Shown in pieces: positions 17,772 to 28,087 of a stretch of DNA of 64,000 nucleotides. The notes under the pieces were generated by a model that saw nothing but the letters and a program-made list of their open reading frames with translations, was not told where the DNA came from and ran no database searches. Made by a program: the position numbers and the translations under genes. The DNA is from Cytophagales bacterium (GTDB taxonomy: Bacteria > Bacteroidota > Bacteroidia > Cytophagales > Cyclobacteriaceae). Where the stretch lies: the NCBI GenBank assembly GCA_025359125.1, contig JANYHI010000055.1:1-64000 (forward strand). The letters are read 5' to 3'. The stretch's first letter is position 1. Each line of letters begins with the position of its first letter.

Positions 17772-20090
17772 ATGTCTAAGAAGTCGCAATGGGTAACAAT
17801 AGGAAAGCGCACGGTTGAATTAAGCAATCTTGACAAAGTTTTATTTCCAGAGGATAATATTTCGAAGGCGGAAATAATTGAATACTACCTCAATATTGCG
17901 CCCACTCTTTTGAACCACGTAAAAGGAAGAGCACTTACCCTCATTCGCTTTCCAGATGGCATACATGGCGAGATGTTCTATCAGAAAAACAAACCCGAGT
18001 GGTCGCCCGATTGGTTAGAGTTTGCTCACTTAGGAAAAGAAGAAAAGAAAGATTACATCATTGCCACCGAGCCGGCCTCTTTAGTGTGGCTGGCTAACCT
18101 CGCCTCGTTAGAACTGCATCAACTGCATAGTCGCAAGCCAAACTTTGATTTCCCCGATTACCTCGTGTTTGACCTCGATCCACCAGAAGGATATACCTTT
18201 AAAAATGTGGTGGCCATTGGTTTTGAATTAAAGCTCGTTTTAGAAACATTTGGCTATACCCCTTTTGTAAAAACTACCGGAGGCAAGGGCATTCATATCT
18301 GCTGCCCCATCGAACCTAAAAATGATTTTCATACGGTGTTTGAAGCAGCTCAATTAATCGCCCAACCTTTTGTAGAGAAAAATGCGAATACAACTTTGCA
18401 TATAAAAAAAGAAGCAAGAAAAGGCAGAGTGCTGATTGATATTTACCGCATTCGCTCCGGCCAAAGTATTGTATCGCCCTATAGTTTAAGAGGAAGGGTA
18501 GGCGCACCCGTTTCTATGCCGCTTACTTGGGAAGAATTAGTAAAAGTAAAAGATCCCAAAGAATATAACTTACGAAATGCATTTGAGAAGGTAACGCGCG
18601 ATGGAGATGCGTGGGAAGGCATGGATGCGTATTCCGTTTCTATCCATACACACCGAAAAAAAATGATTGCGAAAGAATTGCCGCCCTCCAAAAAGAGAAA
18701 GACGCCTGCGCAATTAGAATCGTACGAAAAGAAGCGCGACTTTACAAAAACAGCGGAGCCGCCCGCTAACATTGATACCACCGGAGGAAATAACTTTGTC
18801 GTTCACCGCCATCATGCTTCGCATCTTCACTATGACCTTCGCTTGGAAAAAGATGGTGTATTAAAATCATGGGCTGTGCCTAAAGGATTGCCGCCCTATC
18901 CAGGAGTGAAGCGATTGGCTGTGCAAACAGAAGATCACCCCATGAAGTATTTAACTTTTGATGGCACAATTCCGAAAGGTCAGTATGGAGGAGGAGAGAT
19001 GTGGATATATGCTTCGGGCAAATATCAAATCACAAAAGATAAGAAAGATGGATTTTACTTTCGCCTTACGGGAAAGGAGGTAAATGGTGAGTATCGCATT
19101 TACAATATCAAAGGTAAAGAATGGTTATTCGAGCGAGTAGATACTCCTCAAATAAATTACTTACATGATTTAATTGAGCCGATGCTCTCCGATAGCGTTT
19201 CAAAAATCCCGATAAAAGATTCGTATAACTATGAAGTAAAATGGGATGGCATTCGGGCGCTTATCTATTTAGAAGATGGTCAGGTAAAATTAGTTAGTCG
19301 TAATAAAAATGAAATCACAAAGCAGTTTCCCGAGTTGCTTTCTGGCGATAAAGCCTTTCGAGCAACGTGTGGTTTGTTTGATGCCGAGATTGTTTGCCTT
19401 GATAAAGATGGAAAGCCCGACTTTAAAAATGTTATTAAACGATTGATGTGCAATGGGGAAATGGCTATTCAAAAATTATCTAAAACCAACCCTGCTTACT
19501 GTTATATTTTTGATTGTTTGTATCTGGACGGAAGAAGTTTGTTAAATGAGCCGCTGCATAAAAGACAAGAGTGGCTCAAAGATGCTGTGCGAACAGATAC
19601 TCCCTATCGAATTAGCGAGCGTGTGGAAGATGGAGAAAATTTATTAGAAGCTGCACGTGAGTTGGGGCTTGAGGGGATCATGGCAAAAGATAAAAACGGA
19701 AAATATCTTCCTGGAAGGCGATCTGACTCGTGGCTGAAGATCAAAATTAGAAATACAAGTGAATGTGTAATTGTGGGATATAATCCGGGCAAAGGCGAAA
19801 GAGCCTTAACATTTGGTGGACTTCATATTGCTGAAAAAATTGATGGCGAATTAGTTTATCGCGGAAAAGTAGGAACCGGTTTTGATGATGCTACATTAAA
19901 AGAAATTTTCAATCAATTGAAGAAGCTACAACAAGCAAAGAAACCTATCGCAAATAAAGTGATGGATGAAAAAAGTAGTAAGTGGATTACGCCAACACTA
20001 ATCGCTGAAATTAGTTTTGCTTCCTTCACTGCTGATAAGATGTTTAGAGAGCCAGTTTTTGTTAGGCTGCGTCCAGATCTATCCGTATAA
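17772..20090 (+). CDS. ligD: DNA ligase D (NHEJ), POL-PE-LIG domain order
   Basis: N-terminal LigD polymerase ('LSNLDKVLFPEDNISKAEIIEYY', 'YLVFDLDPPEG'), phosphoesterase ('FVVHRHHASHLHYDLRLEKDGVLKSWAVPKG'), ATP-dependent ligase ('EVKWDGIRALIY'). Confidence 0.97.
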   Translation: MSKKSQWVTIGKRTVELSNLDKVLFPEDNISKAEIIEYYLNIAPTLLNHVKGRALTLIRFPDGIHGEMFYQKNKPEWSPDWLEFAHLGKEEKKDYIIATEPASLVWLANLASLELHQLHSRKPNFDFPDYLVFDLDPPEGYTFKNVVAIGFELKLVLETFGYTPFVKTTGGKGIHICCPIEPKNDFHTVFEAAQLIAQPFVEKNANTTLHIKKEARKGRVLIDIYRIRSGQSIVSPYSLRGRVGAPVSMPLTWEELVKVKDPKEYNLRNAFEKVTRDGDAWEGMDAYSVSIHTHRKKMIAKELPPSKKRKTPAQLESYEKKRDFTKTAEPPANIDTTGGNNFVVHRHHASHLHYDLRLEKDGVLKSWAVPKGLPPYPGVKRLAVQTEDHPMKYLTFDGTIPKGQYGGGEMWIYASGKYQITKDKKDGFYFRLTGKEVNGEYRIYNIKGKEWLFERVDTPQINYLHDLIEPMLSDSVSKIPIKDSYNYEVKWDGIRALIYLEDGQVKLVSRNKNEITKQFPELLSGDKAFRATCGLFDAEIVCLDKDGKPDFKNVIKRLMCNGEMAIQKLSKTNPAYCYIFDCLYLDGRSLLNEPLHKRQEWLKDAVRTDTPYRISERVEDGENLLEAARELGLEGIMAKDKNGKYLPGRRSDSWLKIKIRNTSECVIVGYNPGKGERALTFGGLHIAEKIDGELVYRGKVGTGFDDATLKEIFNQLKKLQQAKKPIANKVMDEKSSKWITPTLIAEISFASFTADKMFREPVFVRLRPDLSV

Positions 20091-20121
20091 AACCTGTATT
20101 TTTGAATTCTAATTAGTTTAT

Positions 20122-21174
20122 ATGGCCGCAGACGCATCGCTTTATCTTAAAAATCTTTGGTATTTAGCTTTTCATAGTTCTTTCTTAAAAAAAGGAAAGT
20201 TAGTAGTTAAAGAAATGCTTGGTGAGAAAATTGTTTTTGGGCGAGATGCAACTGGAAAACCTTTTGCGTTGCGCGATAATTGTCCGCACAGAGGTGTACC
20301 ACTCTCTAATGGTTGGTTTAAAGATGATACCATTCAATGCTGCTACCATGGTTGGATGTTCAATACTAGCGGAGTATGCACGAGTATACCCGCCATGCCA
20401 CCCGATGCAACTTTTGATCCTTCTAAGATTAAAGTTTTCCAATATCTGATTGCGGAAATTAACGATACCGTTTGGGTTTACATTCCTGAAAAGAAATTAC
20501 CCAACACAATCCCTAATGAGCCCCCTCCAAATTTAGTGCTGACGGTAGATCAAAAGTTTAAGCATGTAGAAACGGTGATTATGCCCGCGGACATAGACCA
20601 TTCTGTTATTGGGTTAATCGATCCCGCTCACGTTACCTTCGTACATCAGTCGTGGTATTGGAGATCGGCAAGCAAACTGAAATTAAAGGAGAAGAAATTT
20701 GAACCTACTGCACGCGGATTTAAAATGGTTAGACATAAACCTTCTGGTAACTCAAAAGGGTATGGAATTTTAAAAGGAGGAACGAGCACTGAAATTACAT
20801 TTGAAATACCAGGCATCCGCACTGAACATATTCAGGTAGGTGAGAAAAATCAAATTGTATCCATAACGATTCTCACTCCATTAAACGAAAATCAAACAGA
20901 GCTTACGCATATTTTCTATACAGATATTGCTATCGCCAATTTTCTCTGGCTTCCACTAAAGCGGTTAGGTAAACAATTTATCGGGCAAGATTTAGGGGTG
21001 TTTAATAAACTGAACGAAGGCTTGAAATCGAAGCCAACACTTTCTCTTATTGGCGAGCCAGACTTGCAAGCCCGCTGGTATTACGAAATTAAAAGACTAT
21101 GGGCTATCTCCCAACAAAATAACGAGCAGTTTGTAAATCCAGTGCAGCCACAAACACTTCATTGGGTTACTTAG
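20122..21174 (+). CDS. Rieske [2Fe-2S] aromatic ring-hydroxylating oxygenase family protein
   Basis: Rieske motif 'CPHRGVPLSNGWFKDDTIQCCYHGW'; C-terminal ring-hydroxylating-like domain. Confidence 0.93.
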   Translation: MAADASLYLKNLWYLAFHSSFLKKGKLVVKEMLGEKIVFGRDATGKPFALRDNCPHRGVPLSNGWFKDDTIQCCYHGWMFNTSGVCTSIPAMPPDATFDPSKIKVFQYLIAEINDTVWVYIPEKKLPNTIPNEPPPNLVLTVDQKFKHVETVIMPADIDHSVIGLIDPAHVTFVHQSWYWRSASKLKLKEKKFEPTARGFKMVRHKPSGNSKGYGILKGGTSTEITFEIPGIRTEHIQVGEKNQIVSITILTPLNENQTELTHIFYTDIAIANFLWLPLKRLGKQFIGQDLGVFNKLNEGLKSKPTLSLIGEPDLQARWYYEIKRLWAISQQNNEQFVNPVQPQTLHWVT

Positions 21175-21225
21175 CCTTTAACACCCGTAAAAATACCAGC
21201 TCTGTTTGCGTTCATAAAATTAGTA

Positions 21226-22617
21226 TTACCAGATAAAAGTGGATACACATTTACCCATTACCGTTGCCTCAAAGATATTTTTTCCTTCTTTCACCTTAAT
21301 TTTTTTGGCAGCGCTACTTTTGTTAAAAATGATCAGCACTTTTTTTCCTTGTGGTGTACTAAATGCAACATTGGGAAAATCAATCAATTCACTTGAGAAG
21401 ACTCTGACAGATCCTGGCAGTACAAACTTAGAAGCCTGCGCAATAATATAGTACGAAACATTTCGCTTTACTTCTTTGCCAATTGTTAATGCTCCTTGGC
21501 ATAGCGTGCAGCCCCCATCGGGCGTATGCGGATTGAAATTTTCATCTGCTGCTAAGTTCCATTCTAAAACTACCTTACTCCAATTTCGGGTGGCACCTAT
21601 GATAATATTCTCAATATGCCATTCCAGATCATTGCCAAAATCACCTTTGCCTGAAGTCCATTGTTCAGTGAAGTAAATATTTTTGGTTGAATGAGCATTA
21701 TGCACTTTTGATAGTGCCGTTATTTCTCCCAGATACAAATGAAATGCAGTTCCATCAATAAACGTGTTGGCTATTGAATCATTTAAAATGGAAATCGGAT
21801 ATGCTGGATGATCGGCATTATGATCGAAAATGATGATTTTGGTTTCGATTTTTTCTTTTTGAAGTAAGGGGCCAAGGTGATTCTTTATAAAATCTTTTTG
21901 TTCTACGGCTGTCATCAATAAGCTTGGAGTATTGTTAGGATTTCCTGGTTCGTTTTGAATGGTAATCGCATCAATAATTATTTTCTCGTTTTCCATTTCT
22001 TTAACATATTGCATTATGTAGTTAGCGTAAGCCTCATTGTATTCAGGTTTAAGAGAACCACCTTTGGCTGCTTGGTTTGTTTTCATCCACAGCGGTGGAG
22101 ACCACGGACTCGCCATTATCTTTAGAGAGGGATTTATTATTAGGATTTCTTTTAGCAATGGAATCAAATGAAGGGTATCATAATTGAGATTGAATTTTTT
22201 CAATTCAGGATCAGTATCTCCTTTTTCTAAATCATCGTAAGAGAAAACATGATCATCTAAATCAGAAGCGCCAATACTTATTCTTAAATAACTAATACCA
22301 ATTCCTTTTTTAGTCCCGAATAATTCCTGGATAAGTTGATTTCGCTTTACTGAATCTAACTGATGAAGTAACATGGCACTGCCACCGGTTAATGCAAATC
22401 CAAATCCATCCATTGCTTGGTATTGGATTGTGGTATCTATTTCAATCAAAGGAAGTACCTCATTTGATTTCGAAAATTTTATAAAAGTTGAATCTAATAG
22501 CTTGCCTTTATCTGCTGAAGTAGTCCACATCTGTGCTCCTCCAATTGCTTTGTTCTTGTAAGAATTACAAGCGGATACTGCAATGAGAATTAATCCTAAG
22601 TAAATTGAAAGTCTCAT
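21226..22617 (-). CDS. GH30-family glycoside hydrolase (glucosylceramidase-like), lipoprotein
   Basis: 'YQAMDGFGFALTGGSAMLLHQL...GISYLRISIGASDLDDHVFSYDD', 'PWSPPLWMKTN', 'IQNEPGNPNNTPS', 'EQWTSGKGDFG'; start set to 'MRLSIYLGLILIAVSAC' because the longer ORF overlaps the upstream gene. Confidence 0.93.
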   Translation of the reverse strand: MRLSIYLGLILIAVSACNSYKNKAIGGAQMWTTSADKGKLLDSTFIKFSKSNEVLPLIEIDTTIQYQAMDGFGFALTGGSAMLLHQLDSVKRNQLIQELFGTKKGIGISYLRISIGASDLDDHVFSYDDLEKGDTDPELKKFNLNYDTLHLIPLLKEILIINPSLKIMASPWSPPLWMKTNQAAKGGSLKPEYNEAYANYIMQYVKEMENEKIIIDAITIQNEPGNPNNTPSLLMTAVEQKDFIKNHLGPLLQKEKIETKIIIFDHNADHPAYPISILNDSIANTFIDGTAFHLYLGEITALSKVHNAHSTKNIYFTEQWTSGKGDFGNDLEWHIENIIIGATRNWSKVVLEWNLAADENFNPHTPDGGCTLCQGALTIGKEVKRNVSYYIIAQASKFVLPGSVRVFSSELIDFPNVAFSTPQGKKVLIIFNKSSAAKKIKVKEGKNIFEATVMGKCVSTFIW

Positions 22618-22621
22618 TGTT

Positions 22622-23839
22622 TTAATTTTTACAGATTGATGCCATGATTTTAGGTTCAATTTGGGTGCGGAGTTTTTGAGCTTGTAATAAATCTGCACAA
22701 GCTTCTTTTAATTTACCCATCTTGTGATGCGCCAACGCTCTGTTGTAAAAAGCTAAACCATAGTCGGGGTAATAGGTAATGGCTAATGAGTAATCTTCCA
22801 GTGCCTCTTTTATGCGATTCAACTTTACCAACAAGTTGCCTCTGTTAAGCCACGCGCGTTCATAATCAATTTTTAATTTAATGGCTTGTGTATAATCGGT
22901 CATGGCCCCATTAAAATCTTTTAATTTTTCTTTTGTAATTCCTCGGTTAAGCCAATTGTCAGGCTCAGCAGGCGCGAGTAGAATGGCATCATTAAAATCC
23001 GTTAATGCACCTTTCCAATTTTTAGATTTCATTCTTAAGTAGCCGCGTTCTTCATACGAGTAAGATAGCTTCGGATTTTTCTCAATCGCCTCCGTTAAAA
23101 GTTTTTCAGCTTCTTTTTGGTCTCCTTGAAAACCGGAAAGCACCGCCAGATTGTGCGAGGCTATGGGATGTTCCATATCTAAAGCTAGCGCACTCTTATA
23201 ATCTTGAACTGCTCCTGCGGTATCACGCGAAGATTGCTTTACCAATCCTCTGTTGATCCAGAAATCAGCTTCTTTCGGATTATCTTTTATTGCCGAGTCG
23301 AGGTATTTAATGGCTGACTTGTAGTTATTCATCTTCCAATCAATCAATCCCAAATAGTTTAAGTAATTGGCCTTCATGTTGCCTTGTACAGTAATCATTT
23401 TGTTGGTATTTCCTGTTTGATCTGTTTGGTAGAACACTGTGTTGGTTTCTCCACTTTTTGTTTTAAGGAGCTTGATAAAATCTTCTTTAGCTACTGCCCA
23501 CTGGCCGTAGTTATACCTGAGTATAGCTCTTGTAAACAGTGCCTCCATATTTTCGGGCTTCGATTGAATGAAAATATTGTAGTCGGTGAGCGCCCCTTTG
23601 GTATCGCCTAATTTCTCTTTTGTGAATGCACGTGAATGGTAGGCATCCCAAAAATAGGGATCTAATCGAAGGCATTCGTTGTAGTGAGCCAAAGCTGTTT
23701 TGTATGCCTTTTTTTCTATAGCCAGTTCGCCCAAATCAAACAACTGTTGTGGCTTTAGTTTGTTGTCAGAAATTTGCGCGCAGGCTAATGTTAAGGTGGC
23801 AATTATCAGGATTAGAACAGTCAGTATTTTGCTTTTCAT
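22622..23839 (-). CDS. TPR-repeat protein, exported
   Basis: Repeated TPR units ('WLNRGITKEKLKDFNGAMTDYTQAIKL'), signal peptide. Confidence 0.93.
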   Translation of the reverse strand: MKSKILTVLILIIATLTLACAQISDNKLKPQQLFDLGELAIEKKAYKTALAHYNECLRLDPYFWDAYHSRAFTKEKLGDTKGALTDYNIFIQSKPENMEALFTRAILRYNYGQWAVAKEDFIKLLKTKSGETNTVFYQTDQTGNTNKMITVQGNMKANYLNYLGLIDWKMNNYKSAIKYLDSAIKDNPKEADFWINRGLVKQSSRDTAGAVQDYKSALALDMEHPIASHNLAVLSGFQGDQKEAEKLLTEAIEKNPKLSYSYEERGYLRMKSKNWKGALTDFNDAILLAPAEPDNWLNRGITKEKLKDFNGAMTDYTQAIKLKIDYERAWLNRGNLLVKLNRIKEALEDYSLAITYYPDYGLAFYNRALAHHKMGKLKEACADLLQAQKLRTQIEPKIMASICKN

Positions 23840-23911
23840 TCAGTTCGTAAAAGTAATTTAAAAATGATTGCTTCAAGCCCAACCTTTTTTCAGATTTTAT
23901 GTTCTAAAGCT

Positions 23912-24586
23912 ATGGAAGCTACAAAAAAATCAAAATCCAGAAAATCTACTGGAGTCAATTCTGAAGCAATTCAAAAATCTTACCGCGAGTATTTGCTCAC
24001 TGAGGGAAAACAGCCTGCCTCTGTCTTTAAGTTTTGCAAAGATAATGGTATGACCGAATCTGAATTTTATGAGCATTTTGCCTCTTTTAGCGCTATTGAA
24101 AAATCTATTTGGCAAAGCTATGTTATCAATACCAAACATCGACTTGAGTCGGATGAGGCTTTTGTCCAATTTACCTCTCGCGAAAAAATACTTACGTTTT
24201 ACTTTTCATTAGCAGAATTGCTGAAGGCCGACAGAAGCTTTGTCTTGCATCAATTGAAATCTATCAAGACTTCCACTGCTACCCCTATTTTTTTAAAAAG
24301 TTTCAAATCAAGTTTTGAAGAATGGATAAGCGGAGTTTTGAATGAAGGAAAAGGCACAGGTGAGATAGCTAAGCGACCCTTCTTAGACGAACGATATTCA
24401 ACTTTATTTTGGATGCACTTGATATTTATCTTAAAATTCTGGAGTCATGATGAAAGTCTGAATTTTGAAAAGACCGATGCAGCCATCGAAAAATCAGTTG
24501 CTCTTGCCTTTGATTTAATCGGAAAGGGAATTCTTGATAATGCCATCGACTTCGGAAAATTTCTATATCAGAATTCAAAGAATTAA
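23912..24586 (+). CDS. TetR/AcrR-like regulator
   Basis: N-terminal HTH-like segment 'SVFKFCKDNGMTESEFYEHFASFSAIEKSIWQ'; ATG at 23912 likely start. Confidence 0.65.
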   Translation: MEATKKSKSRKSTGVNSEAIQKSYREYLLTEGKQPASVFKFCKDNGMTESEFYEHFASFSAIEKSIWQSYVINTKHRLESDEAFVQFTSREKILTFYFSLAELLKADRSFVLHQLKSIKTSTATPIFLKSFKSSFEEWISGVLNEGKGTGEIAKRPFLDERYSTLFWMHLIFILKFWSHDESLNFEKTDAAIEKSVALAFDLIGKGILDNAIDFGKFLYQNSKN

Positions 24587-24595
24587 AAAATTATA

Positions 24596-25912
24596 ATGAC
24601 CAAGGTAAAAGAGCATGAGAGTATACCTGTAACTAAAGTACAACGAGCTACAAAGTTTATCACTACAGGTGCAAAGATTGGAGGTAACTACCTGAAGCAC
24701 TATAGCAAAAAACTGGTAAACCCTGAGCTGACTAAAGATCAACTTCATGAGGACAACGCAACCGATATTTATAAATCGCTAAGTCAGTTAAAAGGCAGCG
24801 CATTAAAGATTGCACAAATGTTGAGCATGGACAAGAATTTGCTGCCCACGGCTTATCAAAATCAATTTGCTATGGCACAGTACAGTGCACCTCCATTGTC
24901 TTATCCACTAGTGGTGCGCACGTTCGAAAAATATTTTAAAAAACGGCCTAATCAAATCTTCGATACCTTCTCGCAATCTGCTAGAAATGCAGCATCGATG
25001 GGGCAAGTACATGAAGCAACTTTAAACGGAAAGAAATTAGCCGTTAAGATTCAATATCCGGGAGTAGGAGATAGCATTAAGAGTGACTTGGCAATGGTTA
25101 AACCAATTGCCTTGCGCATGTTTAATCTCAATCCTACTGAGTATGATGAGTACATTCAAGAAGTGCAATCGCGAATGATGGAAGAGGCAGATTACGCGCT
25201 TGAACTCGACCGCTCGATGGATCTTTCTGTTAAATGTAAAGATATAGACAATCTTGTTTTCCCGGTTTATTATCCAGAATTCTCTAACGACAAAATTTTG
25301 ACAATGGATTGGTTGGAGGGCAAACCATTAGGGGAGTTTTTAAAACTGGAAAAGCTTACCAAAACAGAGGCAAATCAGATTGGCCAAGCCATGTGGGATT
25401 TTTATCATTTTCAAATTCACCAACTGAAAGAATTGCATGCTGATCCACACCCAGGAAATTTCATTATCACAGATGATAGAAAGCTCGGTATTATAGACTT
25501 TGGTTGCGTGAAAGTAATTCCTCCCGATTTTTATCCACAATATTTCCAATTGTTGGAAAAAGATATCCTGCAAGACAGGGCTCGATTAGAAAAAGCTTTC
25601 TATGAATTGCGTTTTATTTATGAAGATGACTCTGCCAAAGAGAAGAAATTCTTCATTGATATTTTTACTCAGTTAGTAGAACTTTTGGGAAGACCTTTCC
25701 GCACAAAAGAATTTGATTTTGATGATAAGGCATACTTTGAATCTATTTATTTTTTTGGAGAGCGATTAGCAAGTATGAAAGAGTTGCGCGAGTCAAAAAA
25801 GGCGAGAGGAGTAAAGCACGCCATCTACATTAATCGCACTTACTTTGGGCTCTATAATCTACTTCACGACCTGAAAGCAAAGATCAATACTTCTTCTTGG
25901 GTTCCTTTTTAA
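24596..25912 (+). CDS. ABC1/AarF (UbiB)-family atypical kinase
   Basis: 'LKGSALKIAQMLSMD', 'AASMGQVHEATLNGKKLAVKIQYPGV', 'ELHADPHPGNFIITDDRKLGIIDFGCVK'. Confidence 0.95.
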   Translation: MTKVKEHESIPVTKVQRATKFITTGAKIGGNYLKHYSKKLVNPELTKDQLHEDNATDIYKSLSQLKGSALKIAQMLSMDKNLLPTAYQNQFAMAQYSAPPLSYPLVVRTFEKYFKKRPNQIFDTFSQSARNAASMGQVHEATLNGKKLAVKIQYPGVGDSIKSDLAMVKPIALRMFNLNPTEYDEYIQEVQSRMMEEADYALELDRSMDLSVKCKDIDNLVFPVYYPEFSNDKILTMDWLEGKPLGEFLKLEKLTKTEANQIGQAMWDFYHFQIHQLKELHADPHPGNFIITDDRKLGIIDFGCVKVIPPDFYPQYFQLLEKDILQDRARLEKAFYELRFIYEDDSAKEKKFFIDIFTQLVELLGRPFRTKEFDFDDKAYFESIYFFGERLASMKELRESKKARGVKHAIYINRTYFGLYNLLHDLKAKINTSSWVPF

Positions 25913-26086
25913 GGATCAGAAAATTCTTACCTATTTTGAAGCTGCTTTACGGCACCAACTCCCATTAAAATTAAGGGAACCTGATGGGCATATATTTTAT
26001 CCATTCAAAATTTCATTTTGAAAAACAATTCATTATCAATACTTTAGTAGCCTTTATCTCATTTTTTAAACTAACTTCAATTCGCT

Positions 26087-26932
26087 ATGAGATCTATTTG
26101 GAAAGGACATATTCAATTTTCATTGGTAACAATTCCCATTAGGCTTTACAATGCCATTGACACAGGGCAAACCATCGGGTTTAACCTCTTGACAAAAGAA
26201 GGGCATCATCCGGTTGGGTACGAGAAAAAAGATAAAGTAACAGGCCAGCCTTTGCGCAACGAAGACATAGTGAAAGGGTATGAATATGAGCCAGGGCAGT
26301 TTGTGATTGTAGAGCAAGAAGACCTTAATAAAGTAAAACTGAAAAGTGAAAAAGTAATTGAGATTGAAGGTTTTGTAGATACCGCAGAAGTTCATCCAAC
26401 CTTATTTGAAGCTCCGTATTTCATTGGTCCCGATGGCGATGTTGCCGCCAAGACATATGGGTTACTTTGTGCCACCCTAAAGGACTCAGGTAAAGTGGGA
26501 ATAGGTAAAGTTGTTTTGCGCGATCGAGAGACACCCGTATTGATAACGCCACACGAAAATGGAATGCTGCTTTATAGACTCCGCTATCCGAGTGAAGTAA
26601 AAAACATTAACGAAGTTCCGAGTTTATTAGAAGTAAAAGCCGATAAAGAACAACTTAAACTAGCTAAGACATTGGTTGATTCGATGACCACTCATTTCGC
26701 TAAAATTGAAATGAAAGATCATTACTATGATGCCATGAAATCAATCATCGATGCGAAAGTTGCCGGCAAAGAAATAGTGATGATGACCGAAGAAGAACCT
26801 AAAGTAGTTGATATTATGACAGCGCTGAAGGCCAGCATTGAAGCGAAGAAGAAGCCGATGGAAAAAGCGATAGGAGTAGTGGCGAAGCAAAAAAAGGTAG
26901 AGGCCAAGAAGCAAAAAAAGAAAGTAGGTTAA
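26087..26932 (+). CDS. ku: Ku protein (NHEJ)
   Basis: 'MRSIWKGHIQFSLVTIPIRLYNAID', 'GYEYEPGQFVIVEQEDLNKVKLKSEKVIEIEGFVDTAEVHPTLFEAPYFIGPD'; Lys-rich tail. Confidence 0.97.
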   Translation: MRSIWKGHIQFSLVTIPIRLYNAIDTGQTIGFNLLTKEGHHPVGYEKKDKVTGQPLRNEDIVKGYEYEPGQFVIVEQEDLNKVKLKSEKVIEIEGFVDTAEVHPTLFEAPYFIGPDGDVAAKTYGLLCATLKDSGKVGIGKVVLRDRETPVLITPHENGMLLYRLRYPSEVKNINEVPSLLEVKADKEQLKLAKTLVDSMTTHFAKIEMKDHYYDAMKSIIDAKVAGKEIVMMTEEEPKVVDIMTALKASIEAKKKPMEKAIGVVAKQKKVEAKKQKKKVG

Positions 26933-26981
26933 TAATCGCAATGCCACAACAACTCACTAAATTGAGTATTAGTATTTTTAC

Positions 26982-28019
26982 ATGTTGCGTTTTGCTTTAA
27001 TTTCTGTTTTTATTTTTTTTAGCATTGCTCTATTTGGGCAAAAGAGATATTTAGATTCGCTATCAAGGGCTCAATATGTAGAACGCTTTCCTGATTATTT
27101 CTTTATCTGGCCAGTTGTTAGGCAACGTGCGTCTTCATTTGTTTTGCAAAGTGCAAGTAATTCTAATGACCAGTTAACTTTTAGTCCTAATATCCGCTAT
27201 CATGCGGGGCTTGGTTTTTATCTTTTTGAGATCGGCTTTCAATTCATAGTTGCGATACCACCTTCTCAATCAAGCATCAATGAATATGGCAAATCAAACT
27301 CTTTAGATTTACAAACCAATTTAATTGGTAAGAATTGGTTAGTAGAAGGATTTACGGAAAGTTATAAAGGTTATTACATTGAAGATTCCAATAAACCCAT
27401 CCCAAGTGGGGAGCCAAAATTTCAGCGGAGAGATATTGAGACTACTAATCTTGGAATTACGGGCATGTACTTTTTTAATAAGAGAAAGTATTCCGTTCGA
27501 TCTTCATTTAATTTTTATGAGCGCCAATTAAGAAGTGCAGGATCGATCAGTATTCAAACAAGCTACAACCGCTTTTCGCTAAAGGCAGATTCCCTCATTT
27601 ACAACCTTTCTCAATATCCATCTTTTGGCGATGCAGGCAATTTCAATCAGATGAGCTACAATATTATCTCGCTAGCACCTGGCTATGGATACAATTATGT
27701 TTTTCATAAAAACTTTTTCTTGAGTTCATCAGTAAATGTGGGGTCTTCATTTCAGTTTTTTAACTATGAAATTGGAGCTAAAGGAAATAGAATAGTAGAG
27801 GTAAAACCGTACCTTAATTGGAGAGTGGGTGTTGGTTTTAATAGCGAGAGATTTTTTGCAGGAGCTAACTACTCTTATCAAACCTTAGAAGTTGATTATG
27901 AGAACATTCGATTTACAAGTCGCAATGGTACGTTTCGTTTTGTTTTTGGATATCGATTCCGAGAGGTGGGAGCTCTTCGGAAACGCGCTTCAGAAATGAT
28001 TAAGCCTAAAGGCAGATAA
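26982..28019 (+). CDS. DUF4421-like outer-membrane beta-barrel protein
   Basis: Signal peptide; 'YIEDSNKPIPSGEPKFQRRDIETTNLGITGMYFFNKRKYSVRSSFNFYERQLRSAGS'; beta-strand alternation and terminal 'FGYRF'. Confidence 0.75.
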   Translation: MLRFALISVFIFFSIALFGQKRYLDSLSRAQYVERFPDYFFIWPVVRQRASSFVLQSASNSNDQLTFSPNIRYHAGLGFYLFEIGFQFIVAIPPSQSSINEYGKSNSLDLQTNLIGKNWLVEGFTESYKGYYIEDSNKPIPSGEPKFQRRDIETTNLGITGMYFFNKRKYSVRSSFNFYERQLRSAGSISIQTSYNRFSLKADSLIYNLSQYPSFGDAGNFNQMSYNIISLAPGYGYNYVFHKNFFLSSSVNVGSSFQFFNYEIGAKGNRIVEVKPYLNWRVGVGFNSERFFAGANYSYQTLEVDYENIRFTSRNGTFRFVFGYRFREVGALRKRASEMIKPKGR

Positions 28020-28040
28020 GTTTTTAATAGTAAATTATTT

Positions 28041-28070
28041 TTGGATAAATCAAACGCAGGGTTATCTTTA
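28041..28070 (+). promoter_or_regulatory. Bacteroidota-type promoter candidate (TTG-N19-TATCTTTA)
   Basis: TTG at 28041-28043, 19-nt spacer, TATCTTTA at 28063-28070 (consensus TAnnTTTG, one mismatch), just upstream of the tRNA-like array. Confidence 0.6.
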
Positions 28071-28087
28071 CGCCTCGTTTAACGAAG

